Notes: a model not told the origin generated them from the letters alone. A stretch of 64,000 nt of DNA from Reyranella sp. (GCA_019750135.1 JAIEOV010000029.1:1-64000), one strand, 5' to 3'. Numbered from the stretch's first letter, positions 32,980-41,601 are shown. Program-made: numbers and translations.

Positions 32980-34110
32980 CTAGATGCAGATCGCCTTGAG
33001 CGGCGCGAAGCCGTTGAAGGCGACCGACGAGTACGTGGTCGTGTAGGCGCCGGTGGCCAGGATCTCGACCTTGTCGCCGGGCTTCAGCGACAGCGGCAGC
33101 TTGTACTCGGTCTTTTCATACAGGATGTCGGCCGAATCGCAGGTCGGGCCGGCGAGCACGACCGGTCCGACGCGCGTGCCGTCACGGCCCGTGCGCAGCC
33201 GGTACTTGATGCTCTCGCCCATGGTCTCGGCCAGGCCCGAGAACTTGCCGATGTCGAGGTAGACCCAGCGCTTGCGATCGTTGGCCGCCTTGCGCGAGAC
33301 CAGCACGACCTCGCTCTGGATCACGCCCGCATCGCCCACCATGGAGCGGCCCGGCTCGATGATCACCTCAGGCATGCGGTTGCCGAAGTGGCGCACCAGC
33401 GCACGGGTCACCGCCTCGCAGTAGGCCTCGATCGAGTTGACCTCGGCGCGATAGCGTGCCGGGAAGCCGCCGCCCAGATTGACCATGCGCAGGTCCACGC
33501 CCTCTTCGGCGAGGGCGAAGAACATCTGCGAGACCTGGCCCAGCGCCTTGTCCCACTGCTCGAGGTCGGTCTGCTGGCTGCCGACATGGAAGGAGATGCC
33601 GTAGGGATCGAGCCCCCACTCCTTGGCCTTGCGCAGCAGGTCCTTGGCCATCTCCGGCGCGCAGCCGAACTTCTTGCTGAGCGGCCACTCGGCGCCGCCG
33701 CAGTCGACCAGCACGCGGCAGAACACGCGCGCGCCCGGCGCGACGCGCACGAGCTTCTGCAGCTCCGCCTCGCTGTCGAAGGCGAACAGGCGCACGCCCT
33801 GCTGGTAGGCCCAGGCGATGTCCTTTTCCTTCTTGATCGTGTTGCCGAAGGAGACTCGGTCCATCGACACGCCGGTCGCCTGCACGAGCTCGATCTCGCC
33901 GCGGCTCGCGGTGTCGAACTTGGAGCCGGCATTGGAGAGACGCGACAGGACCTGCGCGGCCGGGTTGGCCTTCACGGCGTAGAAGATGTGGGCCGCGGGC
34001 AGCAGCTCACGCATGCGCCGGTAGTTGTTCTCGACCACATCGAGGTCGACCACCAGGCACGGCGTCTCGGGCTGCTGCTCTCGGAGATAACGAAAAATAC
34101 GCTCGGTCAT
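32980..34110 (-). CDS. odc: Type III PLP-dependent ornithine decarboxylase
   Basis: A 376-residue alanine-racemase-fold decarboxylase (eukaryote-like ODC) making putrescine from ornithine. Schiff-base Lys47 in IFYAVKANPAAQV; SRLSNAGSKFDTASRGEIELV; HVGSQQTD; LGGGFPARY; EPGRSMVGDAGVI (the phosphate-binding EPGR); and PTCDSADILYE with the catalytic Cys. The start is the ATG at 34110 (MTERIF) rather than the TTG at 34131. It is first in the odc-hss-GNAT operon, behind a long structured leader with a small ORF (34199-34324). Confidence 0.95.
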   Translation of the reverse strand: MTERIFRYLREQQPETPCLVVDLDVVENNYRRMRELLPAAHIFYAVKANPAAQVLSRLSNAGSKFDTASRGEIELVQATGVSMDRVSFGNTIKKEKDIAWAYQQGVRLFAFDSEAELQKLVRVAPGARVFCRVLVDCGGAEWPLSKKFGCAPEMAKDLLRKAKEWGLDPYGISFHVGSQQTDLEQWDKALGQVSQMFFALAEEGVDLRMVNLGGGFPARYRAEVNSIEAYCEAVTRALVRHFGNRMPEVIIEPGRSMVGDAGVIQSEVVLVSRKAANDRKRWVYLDIGKFSGLAETMGESIKYRLRTGRDGTRVGPVVLAGPTCDSADILYEKTEYKLPLSLKPGDKVEILATGAYTTTYSSVAFNGFAPLKAICI

Positions 34111-34440
34111 CGCTGGGGGGTTCCCCGTCAATTCAAGTCAAAGCTGGGTTCGGTGAAGAGGTCGAACGGGACGTACGGCGCCAAACAGGCGGCGTGCGTC
34201 AGCCGATACTCGACGGGGTCTCTGTGGTCCGCAGGGGCGGACAATCGAACGAAGCGGCCCGGCCAGAATTCACCGGGCTAATGACGGAATAGCGGGGAGC
34301 ACGCCCCGCGCGGTAAGCAAACATATCAGAAGCTCCTTCCCGGACCCGGCTCGAAGCCGGCGCTGCCAAAAAGAACACTTTCCGTCGTTGCGTAACCACT
34401 ATGGGCCAGCGGCACGTGCGTTGGGCGTCTTGAGTGGTAA
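34111..34440 (-). promoter_or_regulatory. Structured 5' leader of the odc-hss operon (speF-motif candidate)
   Basis: The 435 bp between the MFS gene and odc hold, reading 5' to 3' on the minus strand: a stem closing 34433-34438 with 34395-34400, a CCGGCT/AGCCGG hairpin (34346-34360), the leader-ORF ribosome site, then three GC-rich hairpins inside the leader ORF. Position and structure resemble the speF leader described upstream of alphaproteobacterial ornithine decarboxylase; the match was not tested against the Rfam model. 34441-34545 shows only two small inverted repeats (34463-34476; 34495-34521). Confidence 0.6.
34199..34324 (-). CDS. 41-codon leader ORF before ornithine decarboxylase
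   Basis: A small ORF (ATG at 34324, stop at 34199) with a strong ribosome site, GGAAGGAGC, 9 bp before the start. It begins MFAYRAGRAPRYSV and ends in TPSSIG. Three hairpins form within its codons: 34292-34309 (GCGGGG stem), 34257-34278 (GCCCGG stem) and 34227-34242 (GTCCGC stem). It lies 88 bp before the odc start. Such a translated, structured leader fits polyamine-responsive control, as for speFL leaders in enterics and the speF RNA motif reported upstream of alphaproteobacterial odc genes. Confidence 0.6.
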   Translation of the reverse strand: MFAYRAGRAPRYSVISPVNSGRAASFDCPPLRTTETPSSIG

Positions 34441-34545
34441 ATACAACTAATCGACGCGGTTACAAGAAGATTCTTGGTCTACTGGCGAATTTTTGTGTGT
34501 CTTGTGTTGGCAAGACCACACGAGCGCTCTCATCGGGCGCTCTCA

Positions 34546-35769
34546 TCAGGTGCGCGGCAGCGTCGAGCGCGGCAGGCGGATCCAGGCGGCGAGCACGGTG
34601 AAGGGCACCAGCAAGACGGCCGAGAGGATCAGCGCCGCCTGCGTGCCGATCAGCGTGGCGATCTTGCCCCACAGCAGCGAGCCCGCGACCATCGAGCCGA
34701 AAAACACCATCTGGTGTACCGCCATGCCTCGCGCTCGCATGAAGTTGGGCAGGATCATCTGCACGGAGGTTCCGTTGTTGGCGATGACGGTGATCCAGCA
34801 GGCGCCCGAGAGCGCCACGCAGGCGCCGACGACGTAGGGCGTCATGACCAGGGCAGCGACCAATGTGGCAGCGGCGTGCACGCCCATTGCCCAGATGTTG
34901 GCACGATCGGGGCCGAGCAGGCGGTTGATCAGCGGCATCGCCATCGCGGCGGCCACCGCACCGACGCCGAACACGCCGTAGAGGATGCCGAAGGCGAACT
35001 CGTCGAGGCCGAGCTCGAAGCGGCCGATCACCGGCAGCAAGGTGCCGATGGCGATGCCGGGCGTGAAGAAGCAGAGGCCGCGGGCGAACACGGCCTTGAG
35101 CTCGCCCGAGTTGCGCACGAAGGCGATGCCGGACCGGGCGGCCTCGAGGAAGCCTTCGCGGCGCTGGCTGGCGCGCGCCTCGGCCGAGCGCTTCCAGCTC
35201 GTCATGGCGAAGACGACGCCGATGTAGGTGGCGGCGTTGATGGCGAAAAGAAGGAAGACGCCGACCAGGCTGAGCAGGATCTGGCCGATCACCGGGCCGA
35301 CGGTGCGGGCGAGGTTGAAGCCGGCGCTGTTCAGCGCGATGGCCGGCCGCAGCATCGGTCCGGAGACGATCTCGGGCACCACGGCGTGCCAGGCCGGGGC
35401 GTTCATGGCGTTGCCCAGCCCCATGAGGAAGACGAGGCCGAGCAGGGTCCAGTGGTTGAGCAGGCCGAGGAAGGCCAGGACGGCGAGCGCCGCCGCCATG
35501 CCCATCATCCAGAACTGGCAGACGATGATGTAGAGCCGGCGGTCGAAGCGGTCGGCCAGCACGCCGGCCGGAAAGCAGAACAGGAACATCGGCAGCATGT
35601 TCGCCGCCGCCAGCAGGGCCACGAAGATCGGCTCCGGGGTCAGGCTGGTCATCTCCCAGGCGGCCCCCGTGGTCGCCATCCAGCCGCCCGTGTTCGACAG
35701 GAGGTTGGCTGTCCACAAAGCGAGGAAGGCGCGGTTGGCCAGCGGCGCGAACGCCGTGGGATGGCTCAC
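34546..35769 (-). CDS. MFS transporter (DHA3/enterobactin-exporter type)
   Basis: A 407-residue, twelve-segment MFS protein of the MFS_3 family: FLALWTANLLSNTGGWMATTGAAWEM (TM1), FPAGVLADRFDRRLYI (loop 2-3 motif), and VPEIVSGPMLRPAIALNSAGFNLARTVGPVIG. The GTG start at 35769 overlaps the stop of the upstream candidate ceramide synthase (GTGA), so translation is coupled. The upstream part of the open frame is a shadow. A role in lipid or siderophore export cannot be assigned; operon context hints at sphingolipid movement. Confidence 0.86.
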   Translation of the reverse strand: MSHPTAFAPLANRAFLALWTANLLSNTGGWMATTGAAWEMTSLTPEPIFVALLAAANMLPMFLFCFPAGVLADRFDRRLYIIVCQFWMMGMAAALAVLAFLGLLNHWTLLGLVFLMGLGNAMNAPAWHAVVPEIVSGPMLRPAIALNSAGFNLARTVGPVIGQILLSLVGVFLLFAINAATYIGVVFAMTSWKRSAEARASQRREGFLEAARSGIAFVRNSGELKAVFARGLCFFTPGIAIGTLLPVIGRFELGLDEFAFGILYGVFGVGAVAAAMAMPLINRLLGPDRANIWAMGVHAAATLVAALVMTPYVVGACVALSGACWITVIANNGTSVQMILPNFMRARGMAVHQMVFFGSMVAGSLLWGKIATLIGTQAALILSAVLLVPFTVLAAWIRLPRSTLPRT

Positions 35770-36911
35770 AAGACCTTCTCGTAGATCCGATGGGTCTTGT
35801 AGTGCACCCCGCCGACCGAGCGGATGATGTTGTTGGTCGCCTTGTTGTCCTCGAGGATCCAGCCCAGCTCGGCGCTGGTCTTGCCCAGCCGCTTGCCGTT
35901 GGCCCTGAGATGGTCGATCGCCATCATGGCGAGTCCCGCCCCCATCAGCGGATGGTTGCGGAACTTCTTCTTCACGCCCATCAGCGGCACGCGGGTGCTG
36001 CCGACGCCGGCGATCTTGAGCCGCCAAAGGAGCTTCACGAGGTTGATCGGGTTCAAGCTGCCGTTGAACTCCTCGATCGCCTCGTTGAGGTTGGTGAGCG
36101 CCACGATGAAGGCCACCGCCTCGTCGTCGACCTCCACGAATACGGCGAGCTCCGGCACGATCACTGGGCCGAACGCCTTGGAGGCGTGGTCGATCTCGGC
36201 CTGGGTGAAAGGCACGAAGCCCCAGTTGTCGCTCCAGGCGTCGTTGAAGATGCCGACCAGCGTCCTGACCTCGGCGTCGAACATCTTCATGTTGGCGGTG
36301 CGGACCTTGACCCGGCCGGCCATGCCGGCGCGCGCCATCAGCTTGGCGCCGATCGTCTCGGGCGCGTTCTGGACGTCGTAGTCGTAGGAGAAGACGTCCT
36401 TGATCTTGCTGTAGCCCTGGGCTTCGACGCGCGCGCCGGCGTAGGGCGGATCGTAGGGCACCAGCAGCATCGGCCGGCTCTCGAAGCCCCAGACCAGCAG
36501 CCCGACCTCCTCGTTGACCGAGAGGCTGAACGGCCCGGTCGCGCGCTTCAGCCCCTTGCCGCGAAGCCAGCTCTCGGCCGCCGCGAACAGGTTGGCGAAG
36601 ATCGCGGGATCGTCCTCGGCGGCGAGGCAGCCGAAATGGCCGGTGTCGTCGGCGTAGCGCTCGAGATAGGCGCGATCGACCTGGGCGGCGATGCGGCCGA
36701 CGACACGGCCGCCGCGGCGTGCGAGGAAGAACTGGACCTCGACATGGCCGAACAGCGGGTTCTTGCCCGGCGTGAAGGCCTCGCGCCGCTCGGAGTCGAG
36801 GTGCGGGATGTAGCCCTTGTGGCCGGCATAGAGGCGCTTGGGCAGGTCGATGAAGGCTTTGAGGTCGGACTTGCCCGCGACGGGCGTGACGACGATGTCG
36901 GAAGAGGCCAT
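35766..36911 (-). CDS. bcerS: GNAT-fold protein, candidate bacterial ceramide synthase (bCerS)
   Basis: A 381-residue protein of the group often mislabelled dATP pyrophosphohydrolase. Family marks are DLPKRLYAGHKGYIPHLDSERREAF at about 23-47, GRVVGRIAAQVD, GHFGCLAAEDDP, TGPFSLSVNEEVGLLVWGF and, at the end, AELGWILEDNKATNNIIRSVGGVHYKTHRIYEK, a GNAT acetyl-CoA-type C-terminus. In Caulobacter a protein of this family is the ceramide synthase acylating 3-ketosphinganine. Here spt, acp, cerR and an acyl-ACP ligase exist 13 kb away, supporting that role. It lies 7 bp after a metallophosphoesterase. Confidence 0.75.
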   Translation of the reverse strand: MASSDIVVTPVAGKSDLKAFIDLPKRLYAGHKGYIPHLDSERREAFTPGKNPLFGHVEVQFFLARRGGRVVGRIAAQVDRAYLERYADDTGHFGCLAAEDDPAIFANLFAAAESWLRGKGLKRATGPFSLSVNEEVGLLVWGFESRPMLLVPYDPPYAGARVEAQGYSKIKDVFSYDYDVQNAPETIGAKLMARAGMAGRVKVRTANMKMFDAEVRTLVGIFNDAWSDNWGFVPFTQAEIDHASKAFGPVIVPELAVFVEVDDEAVAFIVALTNLNEAIEEFNGSLNPINLVKLLWRLKIAGVGSTRVPLMGVKKKFRNHPLMGAGLAMMAIDHLRANGKRLGKTSAELGWILEDNKATNNIIRSVGGVHYKTHRIYEKVL

Positions 36912-36918
36912 TGCTTGC

Positions 36919-37839
36919 TCAGGCTACCATGGCCAGCGGCGGGCGACTGTGAAATGAAAGCGTCCCGTCGGTCTCGCAGCCTGTGCCATCGGCGCGCAGG
37001 GCACGCAATTCGATATCGAAGCGCCAGCATGTCGCATCACGGGTGATGCGAATGAGATGGTAGCGGGCGCGGCCGTACTTGCTGCCGGCCGCAGCTGACG
37101 CCGAGGTCACCCCGATGACGGGCACGGGGCCTTCCGGCCCGGCGATACGCGCGACCTCACTCCGGTGATTGTGGCCATGCAGCACGAGTTCGCAGCCGGC
37201 ACGGCGGACCATCGCCTGGAAGGCCGCAGCGTCCGTCAGCCGCTTGAAGCGGCTTTCCGTCGTGAGCGGCGGATGGTGAATCAGCACGACCCGGCACAGA
37301 CCCTCGCGCCCGAGATCGCCCAGCAGCTTCTCGGCCCTGTCGATCTGTGCGGCGCCCAGCGTGCCGGTGGCGAAGAAGGGCGGCTTTGGCACAGCGCTCG
37401 ACAGGCCGACCAGGGCGACCGGACCGCGCCGGCGTAGAGTCGGAAAGATGCCGAAGTCGGCCGCCGGTGGCTGTCCGTCACCCGCCATATAGGCGCCCCA
37501 CAGGCCGAGGCTTTGCGGCCAGGCAGTCGCCACATAGACGTCGTGGTTGCCGGGAACGATGGTGACATCGCGCGGCCCTCCCAACCTCGGCAGCCATTCG
37601 ACGGCGCGGCTGAACTCAGTCGGCAGCGAGATGTTCACCAGATCGCCGGTCAGCGCGATGTGGTCGGGCTGCTGGGCCTTGATGTCGGCCACGATGCCAG
37701 CCAGCGCCTCGGGCACATGCAACTGCGCCCGGCGCCGCCACCAATTGAGGTATCCCGTGGCGCGCTTGCCAAGGAGCTGCCACGGCCGAGCCAGCGGCAT
37801 GGGCAGGTGCGGATCGGAGAGATGGGCGAGCCTGAACAT
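36919..37839 (-). CDS. Metallophosphoesterase
   Basis: A 306-residue calcineurin-like phosphoesterase. All five metal-binding blocks are present in order: RLAHLSDPHL, IALTGDLVN, IVPGNHDVY, VVLIHHPPL and LVLHGHNHRSEV. The class III/Icc-like layout suggests cyclic-nucleotide or phospholipid-headgroup phosphodiester or monoester substrates. The start is the ATG at 37839 (MFRLAHLSD), as homology begins there, not at 37860. It heads the minus-strand operon with the candidate bCerS and MFS, so a role in lipid headgroup processing is possible. Confidence 0.88.
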   Translation of the reverse strand: MFRLAHLSDPHLPMPLARPWQLLGKRATGYLNWWRRRAQLHVPEALAGIVADIKAQQPDHIALTGDLVNISLPTEFSRAVEWLPRLGGPRDVTIVPGNHDVYVATAWPQSLGLWGAYMAGDGQPPAADFGIFPTLRRRGPVALVGLSSAVPKPPFFATGTLGAAQIDRAEKLLGDLGREGLCRVVLIHHPPLTTESRFKRLTDAAAFQAMVRRAGCELVLHGHNHRSEVARIAGPEGPVPVIGVTSASAAAGSKYGRARYHLIRITRDATCWRFDIELRALRADGTGCETDGTLSFHSRPPLAMVA

Positions 37840-37872
37840 CGCGGCGCTTCGGCGGCTCAAAACGCAAGATAG

Positions 37873-37893
37873 CGCCGGCTTGTCAAGCCGGCG
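37873..37893. other. Perfect 9-bp inverted repeat in a divergent gap
   Basis: CGCCGGCTT-GTC-AAGCCGGCG lies between the divergent metallophosphoesterase and PHA-synthase-like genes. It has no U-run. It could be a regulator site or an RNA hairpin; no assignment. Confidence 0.4.
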
Positions 37894-37902
37894 GTCGCCG
37901 GG

Positions 37903-37916
37903 TTGCGCTGGATCAA
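37903..37916. promoter_or_regulatory. FNR/FixK-type box 1
   Basis: TTGCG-CTGG-ATCAA fits TTG[AC]-N6-[TG]CAA-type FixK sites. Its centre is 61.5 bp before the ATG at 37971, the same distance as the boxes before the genes at 41602 and 44905. Confidence 0.55.
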
Positions 37917-37970
37917 GGCAGCATGCCGGGCAGCAACCGACCCTGTTTGCGGATTTTCATGGAAATCCAA

Positions 37971-39068
37971 ATGACCAGGGCACCGCCCGATAAGCAGACG
38001 ATCGTATCCGGCCTGGATCTCTTCCTGTGGCCCCTGCGCGCGGCGAGCGAGCTCGCCGCGGCTCAGGCCAGCGGTTTCGCCCAATTGATGGCGACGGCCA
38101 ATATCACGCCGACGCAGGCGGTGAAGCCCGCCTGGACGACGGCCAATCGCGTGCGCCTCGACCTGCCGACCATGGAGCTTCGGGACTTCTCGACCGCCGC
38201 GCGCGGCGCGCCGACGCTGGTCTGCGCTCCGTTCGCCCTGCACGGCGCCACCCTCGCCGACTTCGCGCCCGGCCACAGCTTGGTGCAGACGTTGGCCAGC
38301 AACGGCTGCCCACGGCTCTTCGTCACCGATTGGCGGTCGGCGACGCGCGACATGCGCCTGCTTACGATCGACGACTACCTGGCCGAGCTCAACGTCGCGG
38401 TGGACGAGATCGGCGCCCCGGTCGATCTCGTAGGACTTTGCCAGGGCGGCGTCATGGCCCTGATCTACGCCGCACGGTTTCCGGCGAAGGTGCGCAAGTT
38501 GGCGGTGGCCGGCGCGCCCGTCGACGTCGAGGCCGGCCACTCGCTGCTGTCGCTCACGGCCAGGCACCTGCCGGTGGAAGTGTTCGACGAGGTCGTGCGG
38601 CTGGGCGATGGCCGCGTGCTGGGCCAGCGCGTCATCGACCTCTGGCGACCGGCAATGCATGGCGCGGATTACGCCGCGGCGCTGCAGGACAAGGCGAGCG
38701 AGGCCCTGATGGAGCGCTTCCGCGACTGGTTCGAATGGACCGTCGACCTGCCCGGCGCCTACTACCATCAGACCGTGCTGTGGCTGTTCAAGGAGAACCG
38801 GCTGGCGACCGGCCGTCTGACGGCGCTCGGCCGCCGCATCGATCTCGGTGGCATTCGGCATCCTGTCTTCCTGCTGGCGGCGCGCGACGACGAACTGGTC
38901 GCGGCCGACCAGCTCCTGGCGACGCGCCGGCTGATCGGCACGCCAGCCGGCCAGATCGAGAGTCTGGTCGAGCCATGCAACCACCTCGCCCTGTTCATCG
39001 GCGCCCGGAGCCTGGCCGGCGGCTGGGCGACGGCAGCGCGCTGGCTGGCTCAATCCTCCAGCACGTAG
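37971..39068 (+). CDS. PHA-synthase-like alpha/beta hydrolase
   Basis: A 365-residue alpha/beta-hydrolase with a synthase-type nucleophile elbow GLCQGG (Cys157), rather than the GxSxG of lipases. Also seen are LFVTDWRSATRDMRLLTIDDYLAELN (as in PhaC), DRR-type Asp in LLAARDDELVAADQ, and a late His in EPCNHLALFIG. It is shorter than class I PhaC (about 590) and lacks the N-terminal domain, so may be a class III PhaC-like or depolymerase enzyme. The start at 37971 (MTRAPPDK) fits the upstream box and GGAAA ribosome site. It converges on phaC with a 19-bp overlap. Confidence 0.8.
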   Translation: MTRAPPDKQTIVSGLDLFLWPLRAASELAAAQASGFAQLMATANITPTQAVKPAWTTANRVRLDLPTMELRDFSTAARGAPTLVCAPFALHGATLADFAPGHSLVQTLASNGCPRLFVTDWRSATRDMRLLTIDDYLAELNVAVDEIGAPVDLVGLCQGGVMALIYAARFPAKVRKLAVAGAPVDVEAGHSLLSLTARHLPVEVFDEVVRLGDGRVLGQRVIDLWRPAMHGADYAAALQDKASEALMERFRDWFEWTVDLPGAYYHQTVLWLFKENRLATGRLTALGRRIDLGGIRHPVFLLAARDDELVAADQLLATRRLIGTPAGQIESLVEPCNHLALFIGARSLAGGWATAARWLAQSSST

Positions 39069-40840
39069 AGGCCCGGGGCGTCACACAGGACAGCGTAGCC
39101 CGCGGCATCGTTGCCCATCGACGGAGGCGCCACCGGCTCGCCGGAATGGCGTCCGAGCCAATCGAGATAGGTCGGCCACCACGATCCGTCGAGGCGCGGC
39201 GCCGTCGCCAGCCAAGTCTCGGCGTCGACATGACGGTCTTCGGCGTTCCTGGTCATGACTTGGTGGAACAGGCCAGGCTGGCCGATCTCCGAGACGATGC
39301 CGGCGTTATGGCCGCCGCTCGCCAGCACGTAGGTCACCGCCGTGTCGACGAGAAGGTGGATCTTGTAGGTCGAGCGCCACGGCGCCACGTGGTCCCGCAC
39401 GGTGCCCACGGCGAACACGGGGACGCGAATGTCGGTCAGGGCGACCGGGTGACCACCTGCGACATAGCGGCCCTCGGCGAGATCGTTGTCCAGAAAGAGA
39501 TGGCGCAGATATTCAGCGTGCATGCGATACGGCAGGCGCGTGGCGTCGGCGTTCCACGCCATCAGGTCGCTCAACGGCTCGCGCTCGCCCATCTGGTAGC
39601 GATTGAGCATCAGCGACCACACGAGGTCGTTGGAGCGCAGCATCTGAAAGGCCCCCGCCATCTGCTTGGCGTCGAGGAACCCCTGCTCCCACATCATGTC
39701 CTCGAGGAAGGCGATCTGGCTTTCGTCGATGAACAGCATCAACTCGCCCGCTTCCGTGAAGTCGGCCTGCGCGGCGAGCAGCGTGATGGTGCGCAGCCTA
39801 TCGTCGCCGTCGCGCGCCATCGCGGCGGCGGCGATCGACAGCAGCGTACCGCCGAGACAATAGCCCAACGCGTGGACACGGCAGCCGGGCACGGTGGCAG
39901 TGATGGCGTCGAGGGCCGCCATGACGCCGCCGAGGCGATAGTCCTCCATGCCGATGTCGCGGTCTGCTGCCGAGGGATTCTTCCAGGAGACCATGAATAC
40001 CGTGAAGCCCTGGCCGGTGAGGTAGCGAACCAGCGAGTTCTGCGCCGACAAGTCGAGAATGTAGTACTTCATGATCCACGCCGGAACGATCAGCAGCGGC
40101 TCGGCGCGCACGTGCTCGGTCGTCGGGGCGTACTGGATCAGCTCGATCAGGCGGTTGCGGAAGACGACCTTGCCCGGGCTGGCGGCGACATCGCGGCCCA
40201 CCTTGTAGGCCTCGCTGCCCACCGGCTTCTTGCCGCTCACGGCGCGTTCCCAATCCTCCAGCAGGTGCTGCAGGCCGTCGACGAAATTGCGCCCCCCGCA
40301 TTCCAGCGTGCGCTGCAGCAGTTCGGGATTGGTCGCCAGGAAGTTGGCGGGCGAGAACATGTCGAGTGCCTGGCGGGCGCCGAACTTCACCATCTCCTCA
40401 TGATGCCGCGCGACGCCGCGTACGTCGGAAGTGGCGTTGTGCCACCACTGCTGCTGCAGCAGGAAGCCCTGGTAGATGACGTTGAAGGGCCAGGCCTGCC
40501 AAGCGTCGGTCGCGAAGCGCCTGTCCTGTGGTAACGGCTCTATGACGGGCGCCGACGTGCCGGGCTGCAGCAGCGCGCGCCAAGCGTAGGCCTGGAAGCG
40601 CATCATCTTGCGCGCCATCTTGTCGACCAGCTGCAGCCGCTTGCCGGGTGTCGCCATCAAGTGGACCAGCCAATCGAGGTGGGCGGCGGCAAGGGCCGCA
40701 GGCGACAGGCCCATGGTAAAGCGCGCGAGCGTGGCATGCAGCGCACGATCGGTGACATCGGCAAGCGCCGTCACGACGTACGAATCGCGTGTCGGGAGGG
40801 TCGCGTCGGTCGGACTGCCCGACAGGACGGGGAGATTCAT
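39050..40840 (-). CDS. phaC: Class I poly(3-hydroxyalkanoate) synthase
   Basis: A 596-residue PHA synthase. N-terminal domain with GRNFVDGLQHLLEDWE and VGRDVAASPGKVVFRNRLIELIQY; catalytic domain with PLLIVPAWIMKYYILDL, FMVSWKNPSAADRD, nucleophile Cys328 in GYCLGG, Asp483 in VGTVRDHVAPW and His511 in SGGHNAG, then WW in DGSWWPTYLDWL. It polymerises hydroxyacyl-CoA into storage granules. A FNR-type box lies 35-48 bp upstream of its start. Full length, no oddity. Confidence 0.93.
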   Translation of the reverse strand: MNLPVLSGSPTDATLPTRDSYVVTALADVTDRALHATLARFTMGLSPAALAAAHLDWLVHLMATPGKRLQLVDKMARKMMRFQAYAWRALLQPGTSAPVIEPLPQDRRFATDAWQAWPFNVIYQGFLLQQQWWHNATSDVRGVARHHEEMVKFGARQALDMFSPANFLATNPELLQRTLECGGRNFVDGLQHLLEDWERAVSGKKPVGSEAYKVGRDVAASPGKVVFRNRLIELIQYAPTTEHVRAEPLLIVPAWIMKYYILDLSAQNSLVRYLTGQGFTVFMVSWKNPSAADRDIGMEDYRLGGVMAALDAITATVPGCRVHALGYCLGGTLLSIAAAAMARDGDDRLRTITLLAAQADFTEAGELMLFIDESQIAFLEDMMWEQGFLDAKQMAGAFQMLRSNDLVWSLMLNRYQMGEREPLSDLMAWNADATRLPYRMHAEYLRHLFLDNDLAEGRYVAGGHPVALTDIRVPVFAVGTVRDHVAPWRSTYKIHLLVDTAVTYVLASGGHNAGIVSEIGQPGLFHQVMTRNAEDRHVDAETWLATAPRLDGSWWPTYLDWLGRHSGEPVAPPSMGNDAAGYAVLCDAPGLYVLED

Positions 40841-40874
40841 CGAATCATCTTAGGCGGCGCATGTGACAGCGCGG

Positions 40875-40888
40875 TTGATCCAGCTCAA
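40875..40888. promoter_or_regulatory. FNR/FixK-type box 2 (phaC)
   Basis: TTGAT-CCAG-CTCAA: perfect TTGA-N6-TCAA, one mismatch to the FNR consensus TTGAT-N4-ATCAA. It lies 35 bp before the phaC start codon on the minus side. Confidence 0.6.
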
Positions 40889-40966
40889 TTCCGACTTGCC
40901 GCCGGTTTTGCACTGGCCGTGGCGCTGGCCGATTGGCGCGTGGGGTGGCGCCGGTGGCAAGGAAGC

Positions 40967-41434
40967 CTAGAAGCCTCGGGCGAGCGGCGCGAGGTGTCGC
41001 CAGATCTCAGCCGCGGTCTTGTTGGTCAGGTCCTTGGGCACTTCCAGGCGCACGCGATCGAGCACGTGCTTGGACAGCAGCCCGCGCAGTTCGCCGAGGC
41101 TGCGGCGCGGCGTCACCAGCACGATGTCGTCGAACTGGCGCTTCTCGCAGGCGCCTTCGAGCGCATCGGCCAGCACGGCCATGAAGCGGTGCTTCTCCAG
41201 CTTGTGGTAGTCGTGCGGCGGCTCCAGCGCATGCCGCATGCCGCTACGTGCGGAGCTGTAGCTGCGGCCCGGCTTGTCGCTCTTGAGATCGCGCGGTTTC
41301 TGACGGCTCTGAGGCGCGACCAAGTCGGCCCGCCCGGCCGGGACGAGCTTGCCGGTCTGCCCGTCGAGCATGAAGAACCGTCCGCGCGCACCGTCGGCAA
41401 CGACGACCCAGGTCAGGGGAACCTTTCTGGGCAT
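40967..41434 (-). CDS. Host attachment (AtsE-like) protein
   Basis: A 155-residue protein of the host-attachment family: TWVVVADGARGRFFMLDGQTGKL at the N-terminus, AALEPPHDYHKLEKHRF-like stretch (HALEPPHDYHKLEKHRFM), and FDDIVLVTPRRSLGELRGLL then LTNKTAAEIWRHL. The fold resembles eRF1 domain 2/3 and the role is unknown; the name comes from plant-attachment mutants. A GGGAGG ribosome site precedes the ATG. Homologues often lie in oxygen-limitation gene sets, in keeping with the box at 41481. Confidence 0.87.
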   Translation of the reverse strand: MPRKVPLTWVVVADGARGRFFMLDGQTGKLVPAGRADLVAPQSRQKPRDLKSDKPGRSYSSARSGMRHALEPPHDYHKLEKHRFMAVLADALEGACEKRQFDDIVLVTPRRSLGELRGLLSKHVLDRVRLEVPKDLTNKTAAEIWRHLAPLARGF

Positions 41435-41480
41435 GGCTCACCTCCCAACGTCATCCTGACAGCTCCGGCAACGACGGTCC

Positions 41481-41494
41481 TTGATGTGCGTCAA
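41481..41494. promoter_or_regulatory. FNR/FixK-type box 3 (host attachment gene)
   Basis: TTGAT-GTGC-GTCAA, a perfect TTGA-N6-TCAA palindrome frame. Its centre lies 53.5 bp before the minus-strand gene start at 41434. Confidence 0.6.
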
Positions 41495-41535
41495 ACCCCG
41501 TGTTCGACGCGGCAAGAGCTACGAAGTCGGCCGAT

Positions 41536-41549
41536 TTGATCCAGATCAT
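41536..41549. promoter_or_regulatory. FNR/FixK-type box 4 (gene at 41602)
   Basis: TTGAT-CCAG-ATCAT, one mismatch to TTGAT-N4-ATCAA. Its centre lies 59.5 bp before the ATG at 41602, the spacing expected for a class II site with a short leader. Confidence 0.6.
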
Positions 41550-41601
41550 CCTTTGACAGGCATCACGGTCCTAGCGTGCTGCAAGTGGATCGGAGCCTCG
41601 C

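Noticed and set aside
34495..34521. Inverted repeat GTGTG..CTTG/CAAGACCACAC as terminator of the MFS gene
   Set aside because: The stem has a bulge and, read on the minus strand, is followed by A residues rather than U.
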